64,000 nt of DNA from Coturnix japonica (taxonomy: Eukaryota > Chordata > Aves > Galliformes > Phasianidae). The translations under genes and the position numbers were made by a program. The notes beneath the pieces are model-generated. The model was not told the origin of the DNA. It did no database searches and was given only the letters and a program-made list of their open reading frames with translations. The stretch lies in assembly GCF_001577835.2 (NCBI RefSeq), contig NC_029516.1, forward strand, positions 70,005,221 to 70,069,220, written 5' to 3'. Each line of letters starts with the position of its first letter. Within the stretch, counting starts at the first letter, position 1. This document shows, piece after piece, positions 1 through 13,417 of the stretch.

Positions 1-95
1 TGGAAGCTGGATATGATCATGAACTCGCGCACGCACACAGAAGGCTGTGGGGTGACCTACTTTGCAGCTGATCTTCTGGTGCCCCTCCAAGGGAG

Positions 96-385
96 CCACC
101 AATACAGGGAGGGAAAGTCAACTCTTTACAAAAGTGCGGATAATAGCACGGACAAGGGCGAAACTTGGAATTTTAAGTTTGAAGGAGGGAAGCTTTTAGG
201 TTATACTGTCAGGGGAATAATGAGAATAGTGAGGCTACAGGCTGCCCAGAGAGGTTGTTGGACTGCGCCGTCCCTGAGGTAGTTCTCAAACAGGCCCAGG
301 CCTGGGATCGGGCCCTGGGCCGCCTGGTCTTTCCGCTACTTACCAGATGTGGAGGGTTGGAGGCGCTTCGCATGGCTACTCCACT
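96..385 (+). mobile_element. CR1 LINE 3' fragment
   Basis: The stretch follows the CR1 3' region: ACTCTTTACAAAAGTGCGGATAATAGCA, split here by small changes, then GGCTGCCCAGAGAGGTTGTTGG, then GGGCCCTGGGCCGCCTGGTCT. These are the usual 'contigs' of a plus-strand CR1 tail. The match carries scattered one-base insertions and losses, more like sequencing noise than ageing. No coding function. Confidence 0.75.
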
Positions 386-1375
386 GAAGGACCTTCTAAC
401 AAGCCATCTATGACTCTATGCACTCGATCCTAGAGTGTACATATTCACTGCCTTCTCCACTTCTTGGCACTCGCTCCAGTCTGGTTCACTGGAGAGGCAC
501 AGTGAGAAGCCAGGATAGCAAGGACATTGTTTAAGTGTACGGGTTGCAAACCCTGCATCAACCGTCAATTGCCTGAGAAGGAGGTGATCAGGAAGCATAG
601 CACGCAGCAGAAGCGCGTAGGACTTCCAAACAAACTGAACTTCCTCCACGCTGTTTCCAAAACTAGCCACAGTGCTTGAGCAGAGACTGTCCGGGTTCAC
701 GACAAAGCTCTCCATAGATAGTGGATCGTGGAAATAAATCGCGCAATGTCAATCTTAGCACTGAGCAGCAATTCGTCAATTTAAGATTCGATCAACCACG
801 AAGCAGAGGGGTACTGCGCGGAGCAGCGGTAATTTACAGTCATTAGAGCCATTATTAGCATAGAGAGAGAACACAGGTCCGAGTAGATGTGTACTGTTGG
901 TCAGACCACTCTTCCGCACTAGAACAGTGGTGATGATTCAACGACATGCTCAATTGGCATGGGATTCCACATGGACAGGAAGCACGGACTAGAAACTGTA
1001 AGGAATGGCATGAGAACGTTAGAGTATAGGAAGACGTTGCTACCGGGCAAACAGATGTGGTTTCTCACCGCTCCATCTCTGGAAGAGCTGAAGACGTGGC
1101 GGGAGAGAATTCAGTATGTTTAACAAAACAGTAAATCAGAGAGATCTTCTTCGCATCCTGTCTTATGCTTGGCGAGTTTCAACACACTAAAGAGCTACAA
1201 GGATCTATTAAAAGATCTCAGATAGAAAGGCTGGCAGCTTCCGGTACCAAAGGGCTCTTGCCCATTCACGCGCGCCATTTTCTGATGTGTCCTAGCAAGA
1301 AGCGTCCTCTAGTGGTTTAAGAACTTTGTAACCCCGGCAGACTCTCACAACTAGGCAGCCCAGCAGCCAGCCACC
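386..1375. other. Unassigned, noise-like sequence
   Basis: No gene, RNA or repeat is recognised. Base composition is even, long homopolymers are nearly absent and CpG is frequent, unlike ordinary bird intergenic DNA elsewhere in the window. Short open frames on both strands have no family features. It may be poorly corrected read sequence. Confidence 0.5.
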
Positions 1376-1640
1376 AGCAACCTGGCCCTGCCTTATCTGT
1401 GAGAAAAGTATAAACAGCATGAGAACCAAGGACAGCTCTAGAAGAAGAAAGAACGGCTTGTGGATCTGATTGGATAAGTGCCCACATGAAAAACTGAAGA
1501 ATTGTTTGTGGAATGTTCTGTGGACATGTAGGGGGGAATGGGAAAGGTAGGAAAAGCAAACTTGTAAAAGTGTAGAAGTGATATGAAAATTTGTAATAAA
1601 CCATTTGGATCATTCACGTCTGAGTCTGTTTATCAGGTGC
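1376..1640 (+). mobile_element. Possible solo LTR fossil (retrovirus-like)
   Basis: A short A-rich, promoter-like stretch ends in an AATAAA signal near 1592-1600 followed by about 40 bases before the CR1 sequence begins, as in the R/U5 part of an avian LTR. No internal retroviral region is seen beside it. Family and ends are uncertain; this is a weak, pattern-based call. Confidence 0.25.
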
Positions 1641-2560
1641 AGCACCAGCCTCCACCTGGACACAGAACCAACATTCAATACCCTTTGTCTGTGGCCTTTC
1701 AACCTTATCCACCGGGTGGTCCACCCATCAAATCCACATCTCTCCCATTTGGAGATAAGGATGTGATGGGGCACCACATCAGAGGCCTTGCACAAGTCCT
1801 GGTAAGTGACACTGGTCACCTTCCCTTTATCAATACCGTTAGGCACAACCTTCCCCTGGTGCAGCCATGCTGGCTCTCTAGGATCACATGCTTATTCCTC
1901 ATGTGATATGATCTGGTATGTCATCCAGGAGGATCTGATCCCAGGCACAGAGGTGACACTCACCGGCCTGTAGTTCCCCGGGATCCTCCTTGCTCCCTCA
2001 CTTATTAGTGCAAGTGACGTGACCCTTTTTTCAGTCACCTGGGACCTCACCTTACAGCCACAGCTTTTGAAATATGAGGGAGAGCAGCAGCTCGGCACTC
2101 ACCTCAGCCAGCTCCTTCAGAACCCTGGGATGCACGCCATCAGCCCCATAGCAAGGATTCAGTTTTGTGAGACAGTCTCGGACTTGCTCTGCCCTCACAG
2201 TGGGGGCTGGGGGGAGAATTTACTCCCCCAGTCCCCACCCAGAGGTCTAGGGGTTTCTCAGGGATGTGAGAAATACAAGAATCCTGGCTGCCAGTGAAGG
2301 CCGAGGCAAAGAACTCATTCAGCACCTCAGCCCTCTCCCCGTCTGTTGAAGCCAGCTCTCCTTTGACGTTTGCCATAGGAGGCAGACTGGCTTTGGCCTG
2401 CCTCTCCTGGCCAATGTACCTGTAGAATGTGCTCTTATGCTTTGTAACGCCTGCTAATCACAGCCTGCTGGTGCAGCAAAGCACGCTGCACAAAGCACCC
2501 GCCAAGAGTCCTTCTCCAGCTGGCTCTAAAGGAAGAACTCTGCTACTTCAGACTTCAGCG
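1610..2560 (-). mobile_element. CR1 LINE, reverse-transcriptase portion
   Basis: On the minus strand the frames give CR1 reverse-transcriptase text: GNYRPVSVTSVPG (near 1930-1990), then the palm-like LCKASDVVPHHILISKWE and GFDGWTTRWIR (near 1690-1790). Upstream on the same strand is the linker ELASTDGERAEVLNEFFASA (near 2290-2360). The order matches a 5'-truncated CR1 lying in reverse. Frames shift several times, so it is a dead copy. Confidence 0.9.
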
Positions 2561-3180
2561 CTTCTGCATCGTCAAGTGTTATTATGCGTAAGAAGCCGAG
2601 GTGTTGCGGAGACGACACTGAAAACTTTACGATCTGCGGTCTGTGGACTGCCTAAAATATCATTGATGAGTGCGAGCGAGACACCACAAGAACTCTATGC
2701 GTGTCGTTCACTATTGCACAAGCCCGGCCCATGGAACCATATAAGACTTCCATAGACACTCGTCGCAGGTCATCCAGACCTCCGCGCCATACTACCTAAG
2801 ACCTCTAAGCAATCACAGCGACAGTCAACGATGATAGTCTTCTCTAGCTGCCACTCAATAGACTGATCCGTAAACCTCATCTCCTTCAACTAACACGAGC
2901 GCATAGAGTAATGCGAATGAAGATCAGTACACACGGACTACGAGCAGCTCGCGCAGAGAGTGTACAGGCGCATAGAGAGGCCACGGACCTTAACCGAACC
3001 CACCTAGAGCTGAGGAGCTGGCAGAACCCGCGACGGACTCGGGCGACACGGTATCGCCAAGACCATCCTCCTGGCCGGCCGTGAACGTGGAGAAAATTGC
3101 GCTATTTCCGACCTATTCAAGGCGTCGAAGCGTCACCTCCCGATACTGAGAGAGACCAAGTGGAAGCTAGCTGCCAGCGG
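2561..3180. other. Unassigned, noise-like sequence
   Basis: No gene or repeat is recognised. The CR1 match stops abruptly and is followed by about 600 bases of even composition, high CpG and almost no homopolymers. It looks like random or unpolished read sequence rather than bird DNA. Confidence 0.5.
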
Positions 3181-3620
3181 ACCGGTATGGAACGCTTCGT
3201 GCCGTATAGAGGACGGCATTTTACTCGCCAGAGCGCACGCACGCTATACGCAACAAGGCCTTGACCTCAACATAAGGCCGGTCGGGGACGGACGTCGCGG
3301 ACCCTCCGGCGAGCCTGCTTCCCGCTAAGCACGCCCGCCTCGTAAGCGGTAAGCCCGATGAAGCCGGCCTCGAACCCCAGCGGTGGCTGTGACGGCACGG
3401 GCTGCGGGAGTGCCGGGAGCCGCACCCGGAGCCGACCCGACGCCGCGGCCAGGTGGGGAAGGGGCGGCAAGGGAAGCGCTTCGTGCCGAGGAGCCCCGGC
3501 TCACTGCCGCCTCCCGAGTGCGGCCAGCGCCCTCCGTCCAATTCGACACCGACGGCAGCTGTCGGCGTGCCGTCTGCTGTCCCGTCGCGGTTCATCGCGG
3601 AGGAAGAGTGAGTTGGGAAT
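3181..3620. other. CpG-rich segment
   Basis: GC-rich and dense in CpG, with overlapping open frames on both strands as expected for such composition. It could be a CpG island with a promoter or 5' exon, or a piece of a GC-rich repeat. No conserved protein motif is visible in any frame, so no gene is called. Confidence 0.4.
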
Positions 3621-5287
3621 CAAACTCTATAACCACAAAGTGTTATACAAGCAGGTATGCGAGAACGACGTGCTGCAGATATAAAACTGAACTATACGTA
3701 ATCCACTAGTTTTGGCAGGAATTGTGGGATACATATGTTCAGTTACATTAGTGACTCTCATTATTGCAAGCAGTCCCCTCCTTTGCAGGCGCGTGTAGTA
3801 AGGTCATGGGGGTTGTCGTGGGTGGAGTGATCATCGTCTTCCTCTCGAAGGTGCGTCGTCTTCCTCGATGTAAATTCCCATCCCGTGGGAGGGGGCACCC
3901 CCAAAACCTGGTTCCAGCCTGTCCTGTGAACATCTCACTCACGCACACTGTTCTTGGGCAGATCCCACCCTTATCTTCAATGGCCTTCATCCCTTGTTAT
4001 TGCAGACACGGTGTTGCACTCCCCATTCTTCTAACAATTTTTACATAAACGATCTTTTATCGCCCTGTCATCAATTCTGGGACGGTTTCTTTTCTCTCCT
4101 TCTTGGGGCCCCTTCTCCCACCCTTCACGGTGCCGGGGCACGGACCTGCGGGGCCATTCAGTCAGCGCTTGTTGGAAAAATATCCTCAGATAAATTTTGG
4201 GTCAGGACGGTTAAATCTTCTGATAAAAGCAGTTTTTATTCGCGATTGCAAATGGCGGGCGCCCCAATGGCAGAAGCGCAACATATGGACATGTTACAGT
4301 TTTTCTACTTTTTCTGCCTATGTTTTTCCCTCCTGTTTCCCTTTGATTGTATTCCAGGGTCACAATTTTAACTCGAGATTGCATTATTTATTACATTCTG
4401 ACATTTGTTAATTCCCGCCGTTATGTGGTCGATAGTCAGTGTAGCCATCCCGCTGGTTCTTTTGTTTCAAGATGTCTCGGTACTCCTATTATCGCATTGA
4501 TGTGTTGATTTCTTTCAAAGCTTCTTTCATTCGTCCCCAGAGGACCGTCTTGTTAAACAAAAGCTGGGGGGGGGGGTGGAATTCCAGTCCTCCCCATATC
4601 TCTCCAGGCACATCTTAGGTAATGGCATGGACTTTGTAGGTTTTATCCGTGTAATACAACAAAACATTAAAACATATATTACTCGTGCTAAGTTTATACG
4701 TTATAATTGTTTTTTAAACATTATCACTCTTTGGATCTTTTATCACTCAGATCCTATTGTGTCCAGCACCAAAAGTAGTTTTTCATTTCAAGATATTTGC
4801 TGGACAGACAGGAGCTGCGGTCTTTATAGAACTATGATTTTACCTAATAACTACAAACTCTTTCCTTCGACTTATATATTCATGATTTTGTTCTAAATGC
4901 AGAAACACATTTGATTCCAAATCCCGCCTTTTTCTTCTTTATACACACTAGTTGAATTTCTGCAACGCTTTGCTTTTTTCTTTAAGGTATTATCTTATAG
5001 AACTCTTCCTCTTCATCACTTCCTTCATTCCCCATCTCCTCTAATATCATTATTTTCATTACCCATAGAAACAATCATCCCTTTCCATTTACCAAACCAC
5101 GAGTCCATCCATCAAGTGATAGAGGTTCCTGCTTCCGTGAATTTTCGGCCAATTCATATTGCAAGGGTAGTAAGTCCTGCAATGCATGAAATTATTGTGA
5201 GTCTGGATACATGTGTTTCGGGATAGACGGCTACTAACAGTGGGTTCCCAACATTTTAGCCACACCCACACACAGACACAATAATTA
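3621..5287. other. Unassigned region up to contig end
   Basis: Mostly T-rich on the plus strand, with a run of G at 4567-4576. Parts between about 3700 and 4400 have a faint LTR-retroelement look on the minus strand (an AATAAA signal amid GC-rich leader-like sequence), but nothing firm enough to name. No protein-coding gene is recognised. The contig ends at the N run. Confidence 0.35.
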
Positions 5288-5387
5288 NNNNNNNNNNNNN
5301 NNNNNNNNNNNNNNNNNNNNNNNNNNNNNNNNNNNNNNNNNNNNNNNNNNNNNNNNNNNNNNNNNNNNNNNNNNNNNNNNNNNNNNN
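5288..5387. other. Assembly gap of 100 N
   Basis: Exactly 100 N, the conventional size for a gap of unknown length. The 99-bp array starts at the first base after it and is absent before it, so array sequence is probably missing or the two contigs are not truly adjacent. Confidence 0.98.
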
Positions 5388-8300
5388 TCCCCTCTGCAGC
5401 AGCGGATAGGATTTCCCACAGTCTCACCACAAATGACACGGGATCCTCTGAAAACTTCGAGGAGCAAGCACCGATCGCACCGCAGCGCCCGGGATCCCTC
5501 TGCAGGGGCGGCATCCCCAGTCTCACCCCGCCATGCACGGGATCCCTCTCTGAAAACTGCGAGTGGCAAAAGCGATCGCACCGCACGCACAGGGGTCCCT
5601 CTCTGAGGCGAGGGGCATCCACAGTCTCACCCACATGCACGGCGATCCCTCTGAAACTTCGGGCAAAGCCGATCTCACGCACGCCGCCTGTCCCCTTGGC
5701 AGGCCGGAGGGCATCCCAGTCTCACCCACATGCACGGGATCCCTCTTGAAACTTCCGAGGGGCAAGCCCGATCGAACCGCAGCGCACGGGGTCCCCTCTG
5801 CAAGCAGTGAGGGGCATCCCCGTCTCACCCACATGCACGGGATCCCTCTTGAAAACTGCAGAGGGCAAAGCCCGGATCGCACCGCAGCGACGGGCGTTCC
5901 CCTCTGCAGCGTCGAGGGGCATCTCCGTCTCCCCACATGCACGGGATCCTCTGAAAACTTCGAGAGGCAAAGCCCGAATCGCACGCACGCGGGGTCCCCT
6001 CTGCAGCCGCGGAGGGGCATCCCCCAGTCTCACCCCAATTTGCACGGGGGATCCCTCTGAAAACTTCGGGCAAAAGGCCGATGCGCACCGCACGACGGGG
6101 TCCCCTCTGGGCAGCCGGAGGGCATCCCCCAGTCTCACCACATGCACGATCCCTCTGAAAATTCGAGCGGCAAAGCCCCGATTCGCACGCACGCACGGGT
6201 TCCCGCTTGCAGCCGGAGGGCTCCCCAGCTCTCACCCCACATGCACGGGATTCCTCTGAAAACTTCGAGGCAAGCCGATGCCACGCACGGCACGGGGTCC
6301 TTCTGCAGGCGGGGAGGGCATCCAGTCTCACCCACATGCACGGGAATCCTCTGAAAATTCGAGGGCAAAGCCGAATCGCACGCACGCACGGGGTCCCCTC
6401 TTGCAGGCGGGAGGGCTCCCCAGTCTTCACCCACCATGCCGGGCATCCCTCTGAAAAACGTTCGAGAGGGCACAGCACCGATCGCACGCACGCACGGGGT
6501 CCCTCTGCAGACGGAGGGCATCCCCAGTCTCACCACAATGCAAAGGGATTCCCTCTGAAACTTGAGGCGCAAAGGCCGATTCGACACGCGTACGCACGGG
6601 TCCCTTCTGCGGCGGAGGGCTCCCCCAGTTCGCTCACCCACATGACGGGGGAATTCCTCTGAAAACTTCGAGGGCAAAGGCCGATCGACGGCAAAACGAC
6701 GGGGTCCTCTGCAGGCGGAGGGATCCCAGTCTCCACCCCATGCACGGGATTCCCTCTTATTGAAACTTCGAGGGCAAAGCCCGATCGCACCGCACGCACG
6801 GGGTCCCCTCTGCAAGGCGGAGGGCATCCCGTTTCCTCACCCACATGCACGGGATCCCTCTGAAAACTTCAGAGGCAAAGCCCGGATCGCCACCGCACGC
6901 ACGGGGCTCCCCTCTGCAGGCGGAGGGCATCCCAGTTCTCACACCACATGACCGGGATCCTCTGAAAAACTTCGAGGGCAAAGCCCGATGCGCACCGCCG
7001 CACGGGTCCCCTCTGCAGCGGAGGGCTATCCCCAAGTCTCACCACGATGCACGGGATTCCCTCTGAAAACTTTCGAGGGCAAAGCACACGATCCGCACGC
7101 ACGCACGGTCCCCTCTGCAGGCGGAGGGGCATCCCCAGTCTTCACCCACCTCGCACGAGGATCTCCCTCTGAAACTTCAGGTGGCAAAGCCCGATCGCAC
7201 CGCACGCACGGGGTCCCTCTGCAGCGGAGGGCATCCCCGTCTCACCCACATGACGGGGATCCTCTTAGAAACTTCGCAGGCAAAGGCCATCGCCCGCACG
7301 CACGGGGGTCCCCTCTGCAGCCGGAGGGCATCCCCAGTCTCACACATGCACCGGGTCTCTGAAACTTCGAGGCAGAGCCGATCGGCACGCAACGACGGGT
7401 CCCCTCTTGCAGGCGGAGGGCATCCCGTTTACCACATGCCCGGGATCCCTTCTGAAAACTTCGAGGCAAAGCCGATCGCCCGCACGCCGGGTCCCCTCTT
7501 GCAGGCGGAGGGCATCCCCAGTCTCAACCCAATGCACGGGATCTTCCTCTGGAAAACTTCCGAGGGCAATCCGATCGGCACCGCACGCACGGGGTCCCTC
7601 TGTCAGCCGGAGGGCATCCAGTTCCCACATGACACGGGATTCCCTCTGAAACTTCAGAGGGGCAAGCCGATCGCACCGCACGCAACGGGTCCTTGCAGGC
7701 GGAGGGGCATCCCAGTCTCACCCACATGACGGGATGCTCTGAAAACTCGAGGGCAAAGCCGCTGCACGCACGCACGGGGTCCCCTCTGCGGCGGAGGGCA
7801 TCCCCGTCACTCACCAACATGCACGGGCTCCCTCTGAAAACTTCGAGGGCCAAGCCCGATCGCACCGCACGACGGGGTCCATTCTGCAGGCGGAGGGCTC
7901 CCCAGTCGCACCCACATGCACGTCGGATCCGTCTTGAAAACTTCGAGGGCAAGCCCGATTCGCACCGCTACGCACGGGGTCCCCTGCTTGCAGGCGGAGG
8001 CATCCCCAGTCTCACCACATGCACGGGATCCCTCTGACAAACTTCGCGGGAAAGGCCGATCGCACCGACGGCACGGGGTCCCCTCTGCAGCGGAGGGCAT
8101 CCCCGTCTACCCACATGCACGGGGATCCTCTGGAAAACGTCAGAGCGGCAAAGCCGATCGCACCGCAGACGGGGTTCCCCTCTGCAGGCGGAGCGGCATC
8201 CCAGTCTTCACCCATTTTGCCGGGCATCCCTCTGAAAACTTCAGGGTCAAACCGATCGCACCGCACGCACGGGGGTCCCTCTGCAAGCCGGAGTGGCATC

Positions 8301-9762
8301 CCAGTCTCACCCACCATGCACGGATCCCTCGTGAACTTCGAGGGGCAAGCCGATCGGCACCCGCACGCACGGAGGTCCCTCTGCAGCCGCGAGGAGCTCC
8401 CACAGTCTCACCACTGCACGGGTCCTTCTGAAACTTCCGAGGGGCAAAGCCCGGATCGCACCGCCCACGGGGTTCCCTCTGCAGCCGGAGGGCATCCCAG
8501 TCTCACCCACGATGCACGGGATCCTCTGAAACTTCGAGGGGCAAGCCGATCGCACCGCCGCACGGGGTCCCTCTGCAGCCGGAGGGCATCCAGGGTCTCC
8601 CACCCACCATGCGGGATCCCTTCGGTTGAAAACTTCAGAGGGCAAAGCCCCGATCGCCCGCACGCACAGGGCGGGGCCCTCTGCAAAGCCGGGGGCATCA
8701 AGTTCTCCCCACATTGCACGGATCGCCTCTTGAAAAACTTCGAGGGGCAAGCCCGATCGCAACCGCACGCAGGGGCTCCTCTGGCGCGGAGGGATCCCGT
8801 CTCACCACATGCACGCGGAATCCTCTGAAAAACTTCGAGGGCAAAGCCCGCGATCGCACGCACGCACGGGGTTCCTCTGCAGCGGAGGGCATCCCCAGTC
8901 TCACCACTGCACGGGATCCCTCTTGAAAACTTCGGAGGGCAAAGCCGATCGCACGCAGCCGGGGTTCCCCGCTGCAGCCGCGAGGGCATCCCCAGGTATC
9001 ACCACATGCGGGATCCCTCTGGAAAAACTTCGAGGCAAGCCGATGCGCACCGCACGCAACGGGGTCCCCCTCTGCAGGCGGAGGGCATCCCAGGTCTCCC
9101 AATGTGCCTGGGATTCCTCTGAAAACTCGGGGCAAAGCCCCCCGATCCGCACCGCAACGCACGGGTTCCCCCTGCAGGCGGGGGATCCCCAGTCTCTACC
9201 ACATGCACGGGATCCCTCTGCAAACTTTTTCGCGGGCAAAGCACCGATCCGCACGCCGACGGGTTCCCCTCTGCAGGCGGAGGGCATCCCCAGTCTCACC
9301 ACTTGCCGGGTCCCTCTGAAACTTCAGAGGGCAAAGCCCGATCGGGGGCACCGCACGCACGGGGGTCCACTCTGCAGCGGGAGGGCATCCCCGTCTCACC
9401 CACTATGCAACGGATTCCTCTAAACTTCGAGGTGCAAGCCGATCGCACCGCACGCACGGAGGTCCCTCTGGCATGGCGGGAGGGCTCCCAGTTCTCACAC
9501 ATGCACTGGGATCCCTCTTGAAACCTTCGAGGGCAAAGCCGTGCACGCACGCACGGTCCCCTCTGCAGGCGGGGGCTCCCAGTCTCACCACGAATGGCCG
9601 GTCCCTCTGAACTTGAGGGCAAAGCCCGATCGCACCCAACGGACGGGGTCCCTCTGCAGCCGGAGGGCTCCCCAGTCTCACCAGATGCACGGGGAATCCC
9701 TCTGGAAACTTCATGGAGCGGCAAGCCCCGATCGCACCGCACGACGGGGTCCTCTGCGAGAG

Positions 9763-9852
9763 AACAGAAAAAAAAAAGAGCTGAAAAAAAAAAAAACATA
9801 TCAACACAACAAAAGAATACATCACACAACAAAACAAATAAGACACGGAGAA
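9763..9852. other. A-rich interruption in the 99-bp array
   Basis: About 85 bases of A/C-rich sequence with two A runs replace part of a unit. The unit text resumes at about 9849 with AGAATCCCTCTGAAAATTCG. It may be a small insertion or a badly called read segment. Confidence 0.7.
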
Positions 9853-11117
9853 TCCCTCTGAAAATTCGAGGGCCAAGCCGATCGCCCGCAGGCACGGGTC
9901 CCCTCTTCAGCCGGGAGGGCATCCCCAGTCTTGTCACCACATGCACGGAATCCTCTTGGTGAAAATTCTGAGGGCAAAGCCGATCGCACCTCACGCACGG
10001 GGTCCCCTCTGCAGCCGTGAGGGCATCCCCAGTTCACCACATGCACACGGGATCCCTCTGAAACTTCGAGGGCAAAAGCCCGATCGGCACCGCACGCGCA
10101 CGGGGTCCTCCTGCAGCGGGGGGCTCCCCAAAGTCTCACCCACATTGCACGGGGATCCTCTTGAAATATCGAGGCAAAGCCCGATGCCCGCACGACGGGG
10201 TCCCCTCTGCAGGCGGAGGGCATTCCCAGTCTCACCACATGCACGGGATCTCTGAAACTTCAGGGCAAAGCCCGATCGCACCGCACGCACGGGTCCCTTG
10301 GCCAGCCGATGAGGGCCATCCCAGTCTCACCCACATGCACGGGATCCTCGAAATTCGAGGAGCAAAGCCCGATCGCAGCACGCACCTGGGGTCCCCTTGA
10401 GCCGGATCGGGAATCCCAGGTCTCACCACATGACGGTTCCCTCTGAAAACTTCGGGCAAAGCCCCAGATCGCACCGCACGCACGGGTCCCCTTGCAGGCG
10501 GGGGCATCCCCAAGTTACCACTGGCACGGGATCCCTCTGAAAACTTCGAGGGCAAGCCCGATCGCACCGCACGCACGCGGTTCCTCTGCAGGCGGAGGGC
10601 ATTCCCAGTCTCACCCACATGCCGGATCCTCTTGAAAACTTCGGAGGGCAAGCGCATTCCGCACCGCACGCACGGGGTCCTCTGCAGGCGGAGGGCATCC
10701 CCGTACTCCACCCACATGCACGGGATCTCTGAACTTCGAGTGGCAAAGGCCGGATCGCACCGCAGCACGGGGTTCCCTCTGCAGGACGGAGGGCATCCAG
10801 TCTTCACCCACTGCACGGGATCGCCTCTTTGAAAAGCTTCGAGGTCAAGGCCCGATCGCACCGCCTTACGCACGGGGTCCCTCTTGCAGGCGGAGGGCAT
10901 TACCCCAGTCTACCCATGCACGGGATCCCTCTGAAAACTTCGAGGGCAAAGCCGCCTGATCGCACCGCCACGGCACGGGGTGCCCTCTGCGGCGGAGGGA
11001 TTCCCCAGGGTTCTTCACCCACATGCAACGGATCCCCTCTCGAAACTTCGAGGGCAAAGCCCGATCGCACCGCACGCACGGGTCCCTCTGCAGGGCGGAG
11101 GGCATCCCCAGTCTCAC

Positions 11118-11203
11118 CAACAGTGTGAGCTGGTGGATCGCCTGCTTGTAGGAAGACTTGAGGGCAAAGTGGGCGGGGAGCCGTGGATTCTGCAGACGGC
11201 AAC
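11118..11203. other. Foreign segment in the 99-bp array
   Basis: Sequence starting AACAGTGTGAGCTGGTGGAT does not fit the unit, though a GAGGGCAAAG piece sits inside it. The normal unit resumes at about 11200 with CGCACGGGGTCC. Confidence 0.65.
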
Positions 11204-13417
11204 GCACGGGGTCCCTCTGCAGAGCGGGAGGGGCATCCCACAGTCTCACCACATGACACGGGATCCCTCTGAAAACTTCGAGGGCAAAGGGCCCGATCCG
11301 CACCGCACGACGGGTTCCCTCTGCAGGCGGAGGGCGCCCCAGTCAAATGATACCCACATGCACGGGGTCCACTCTGAAACTTCGAGGGCAACGCCGATGC
11401 CCGCCGCACTGGGGTTTCCCCTCTTGCAGGCGGAGGGCATCCCAGTCTCACCCACTTGCACGGGATCCTCTTGAAAACTTTTCGAGGGCAAAGCCCGATC
11501 GCCACGCACGGCACGGGGGTCCATCTGCAGCCGGAGGGCCTTCCCCCAGTTCTCACCCACATGCACGGAATCCTCTGAAACTTCGAGGGCAAAAAGCCCG
11601 CATCGCCACGCACGCCCGGGGTCCCTCTTGCAGGCGGAGGCATCCCCAGTCTCACCCACTGCCGGGATCCTCTAAAACTTCGAGGCAAAGCCGATCGCAC
11701 CGCACGCACAGGGGTCCTTGCAGGGGGCTCCCCAGTTCACCCACATGCACGGGGATCCTCTTTGAAATTCGAGGGCAAAGCGGGCGATCGCACCGGCGCC
11801 GCCAGGGGGTCCCTTCTGCGCGGAGGGCATCCGTCTCACCCACTGCACGGGATCCTCGAAAAACTTTCGAGGGCAAAAGGGCCGACGCACCGCAGCACGG
11901 GGTCCCCCTCTGGCAGGCGGAGGATCCAGTTCTCACCCACATGCACGGGATCCCTCTGAAAACTTCGAGGGCAAAGCCCGATTCGCACCGCACGCACGGG
12001 GTCCCCTCTGGCAGCCGGAGGGTGCATCCCAGTTCTCACCACGATCGCACGCGGTCCCTCTGACAAACCTTCGAGAGCAAAGCCCAGATCGCACCGTCCA
12101 CGCACGGGGTCCCCTCCTGCAGGCGGAGGGCTCCCAGTCTCCACCACATGCACGGGAGCCCTCTGAAAACTTCGGAGGGGCAAAGCACCGATCGGCCCGC
12201 ACGCACTGGAGGTCCCTCTGCAGCCGGGAGGGCATGCCCAGGATCTCACCCCATGACGGGATCCCTCTGAAAAACTTCGAGGACAGCCGGATCGCCCGCA
12301 CGCACGGAGGTCCCCTCTGCAGGCGGAGGGCATCCCCAGTCTCACACATGCACGGGATTCCCTCTGAAATTTACCGAGGCAAAGCCCGATCGCTACGCAC
12401 GCACGGCGGTGTCCCCTCTGCAGCCGGAGGGCATACCCCAGTCTCCAAATGCACGGGGACCCTCTTGTAACACTTCGGGACAGCCCGATCGGCCCGCACG
12501 CACGGGGTCCCCTCCTGCAGCGCGGAGGGCATCCCCGTTCCCACATGCACAGGGATCTTCTGAAAACTTCCGAGGCAAGCCCGATCGCACGCACGCAGCG
12601 GGGTCCCCTTCTGCAGAGCAGGAGGGCATCCCCAGTCTTCACCACATGCACGGATCCCTGAAACTTCGGGGCCAATAGCCCGGATCGACCGCAGCACGGG
12701 GTCCCCCTCTGCAGCGCGGAGGGCATCCCCGTCTCCCCACATGCACGGAGATGCCCTCTGGAAAACTTCGAGGGCAAGCCGATGGCACCGCACGCACGGG
12801 TCCCCTCTGCTAGGCGGAGGGCATCCACCACAGTCTTCACCACATGCAGGGGATCCTCTGAACTTCGGAGGGCAAGCGATCGCACCGCACGCACCGGGGT
12901 TCCACTCTGCAGCGGAGGGCATTCCCAGGCTCACACATAGCACGGGATCCCTCTGAAACTTCGTGGCAAAGGGCCGATCGCACGCAACGCACGGGGTCCC
13001 TCTGAGGCGACGAGGCATTCCCAGTCTCACCACATGCCCGGGATACCTCTGAAACTTCGAGGGCAAAGCACGATCGACCGCCGCACGGGTCGCCTCTGCA
13101 GGCGGAGGGGCATCCCAGTCTCACCACATGCACGGGATCCCTCTGAAAACTTCGAGGGCAAAGCACGATCGCACCGGCACGCACGGCGGTCCCTATAAAG
13201 AAAGGCGAGAGAGGCATCCCACAGTTCACCACATGCACGGGTCCTCTGAAACTGCGAGGGCAAGCCGATCGCACCCACGCCGGGGTCCCTCTGCAGGCGG
13301 GGCGGCTCCCCCGTCTCACCCACATGCACGGATCCTCTGAAAACTTCGAGGCAACAGCCCAGATCGACCGCACGCACGGCGCGGTCCCTCTGCAGGCCGA
13401 GGGCGATCCCCAGTCTA

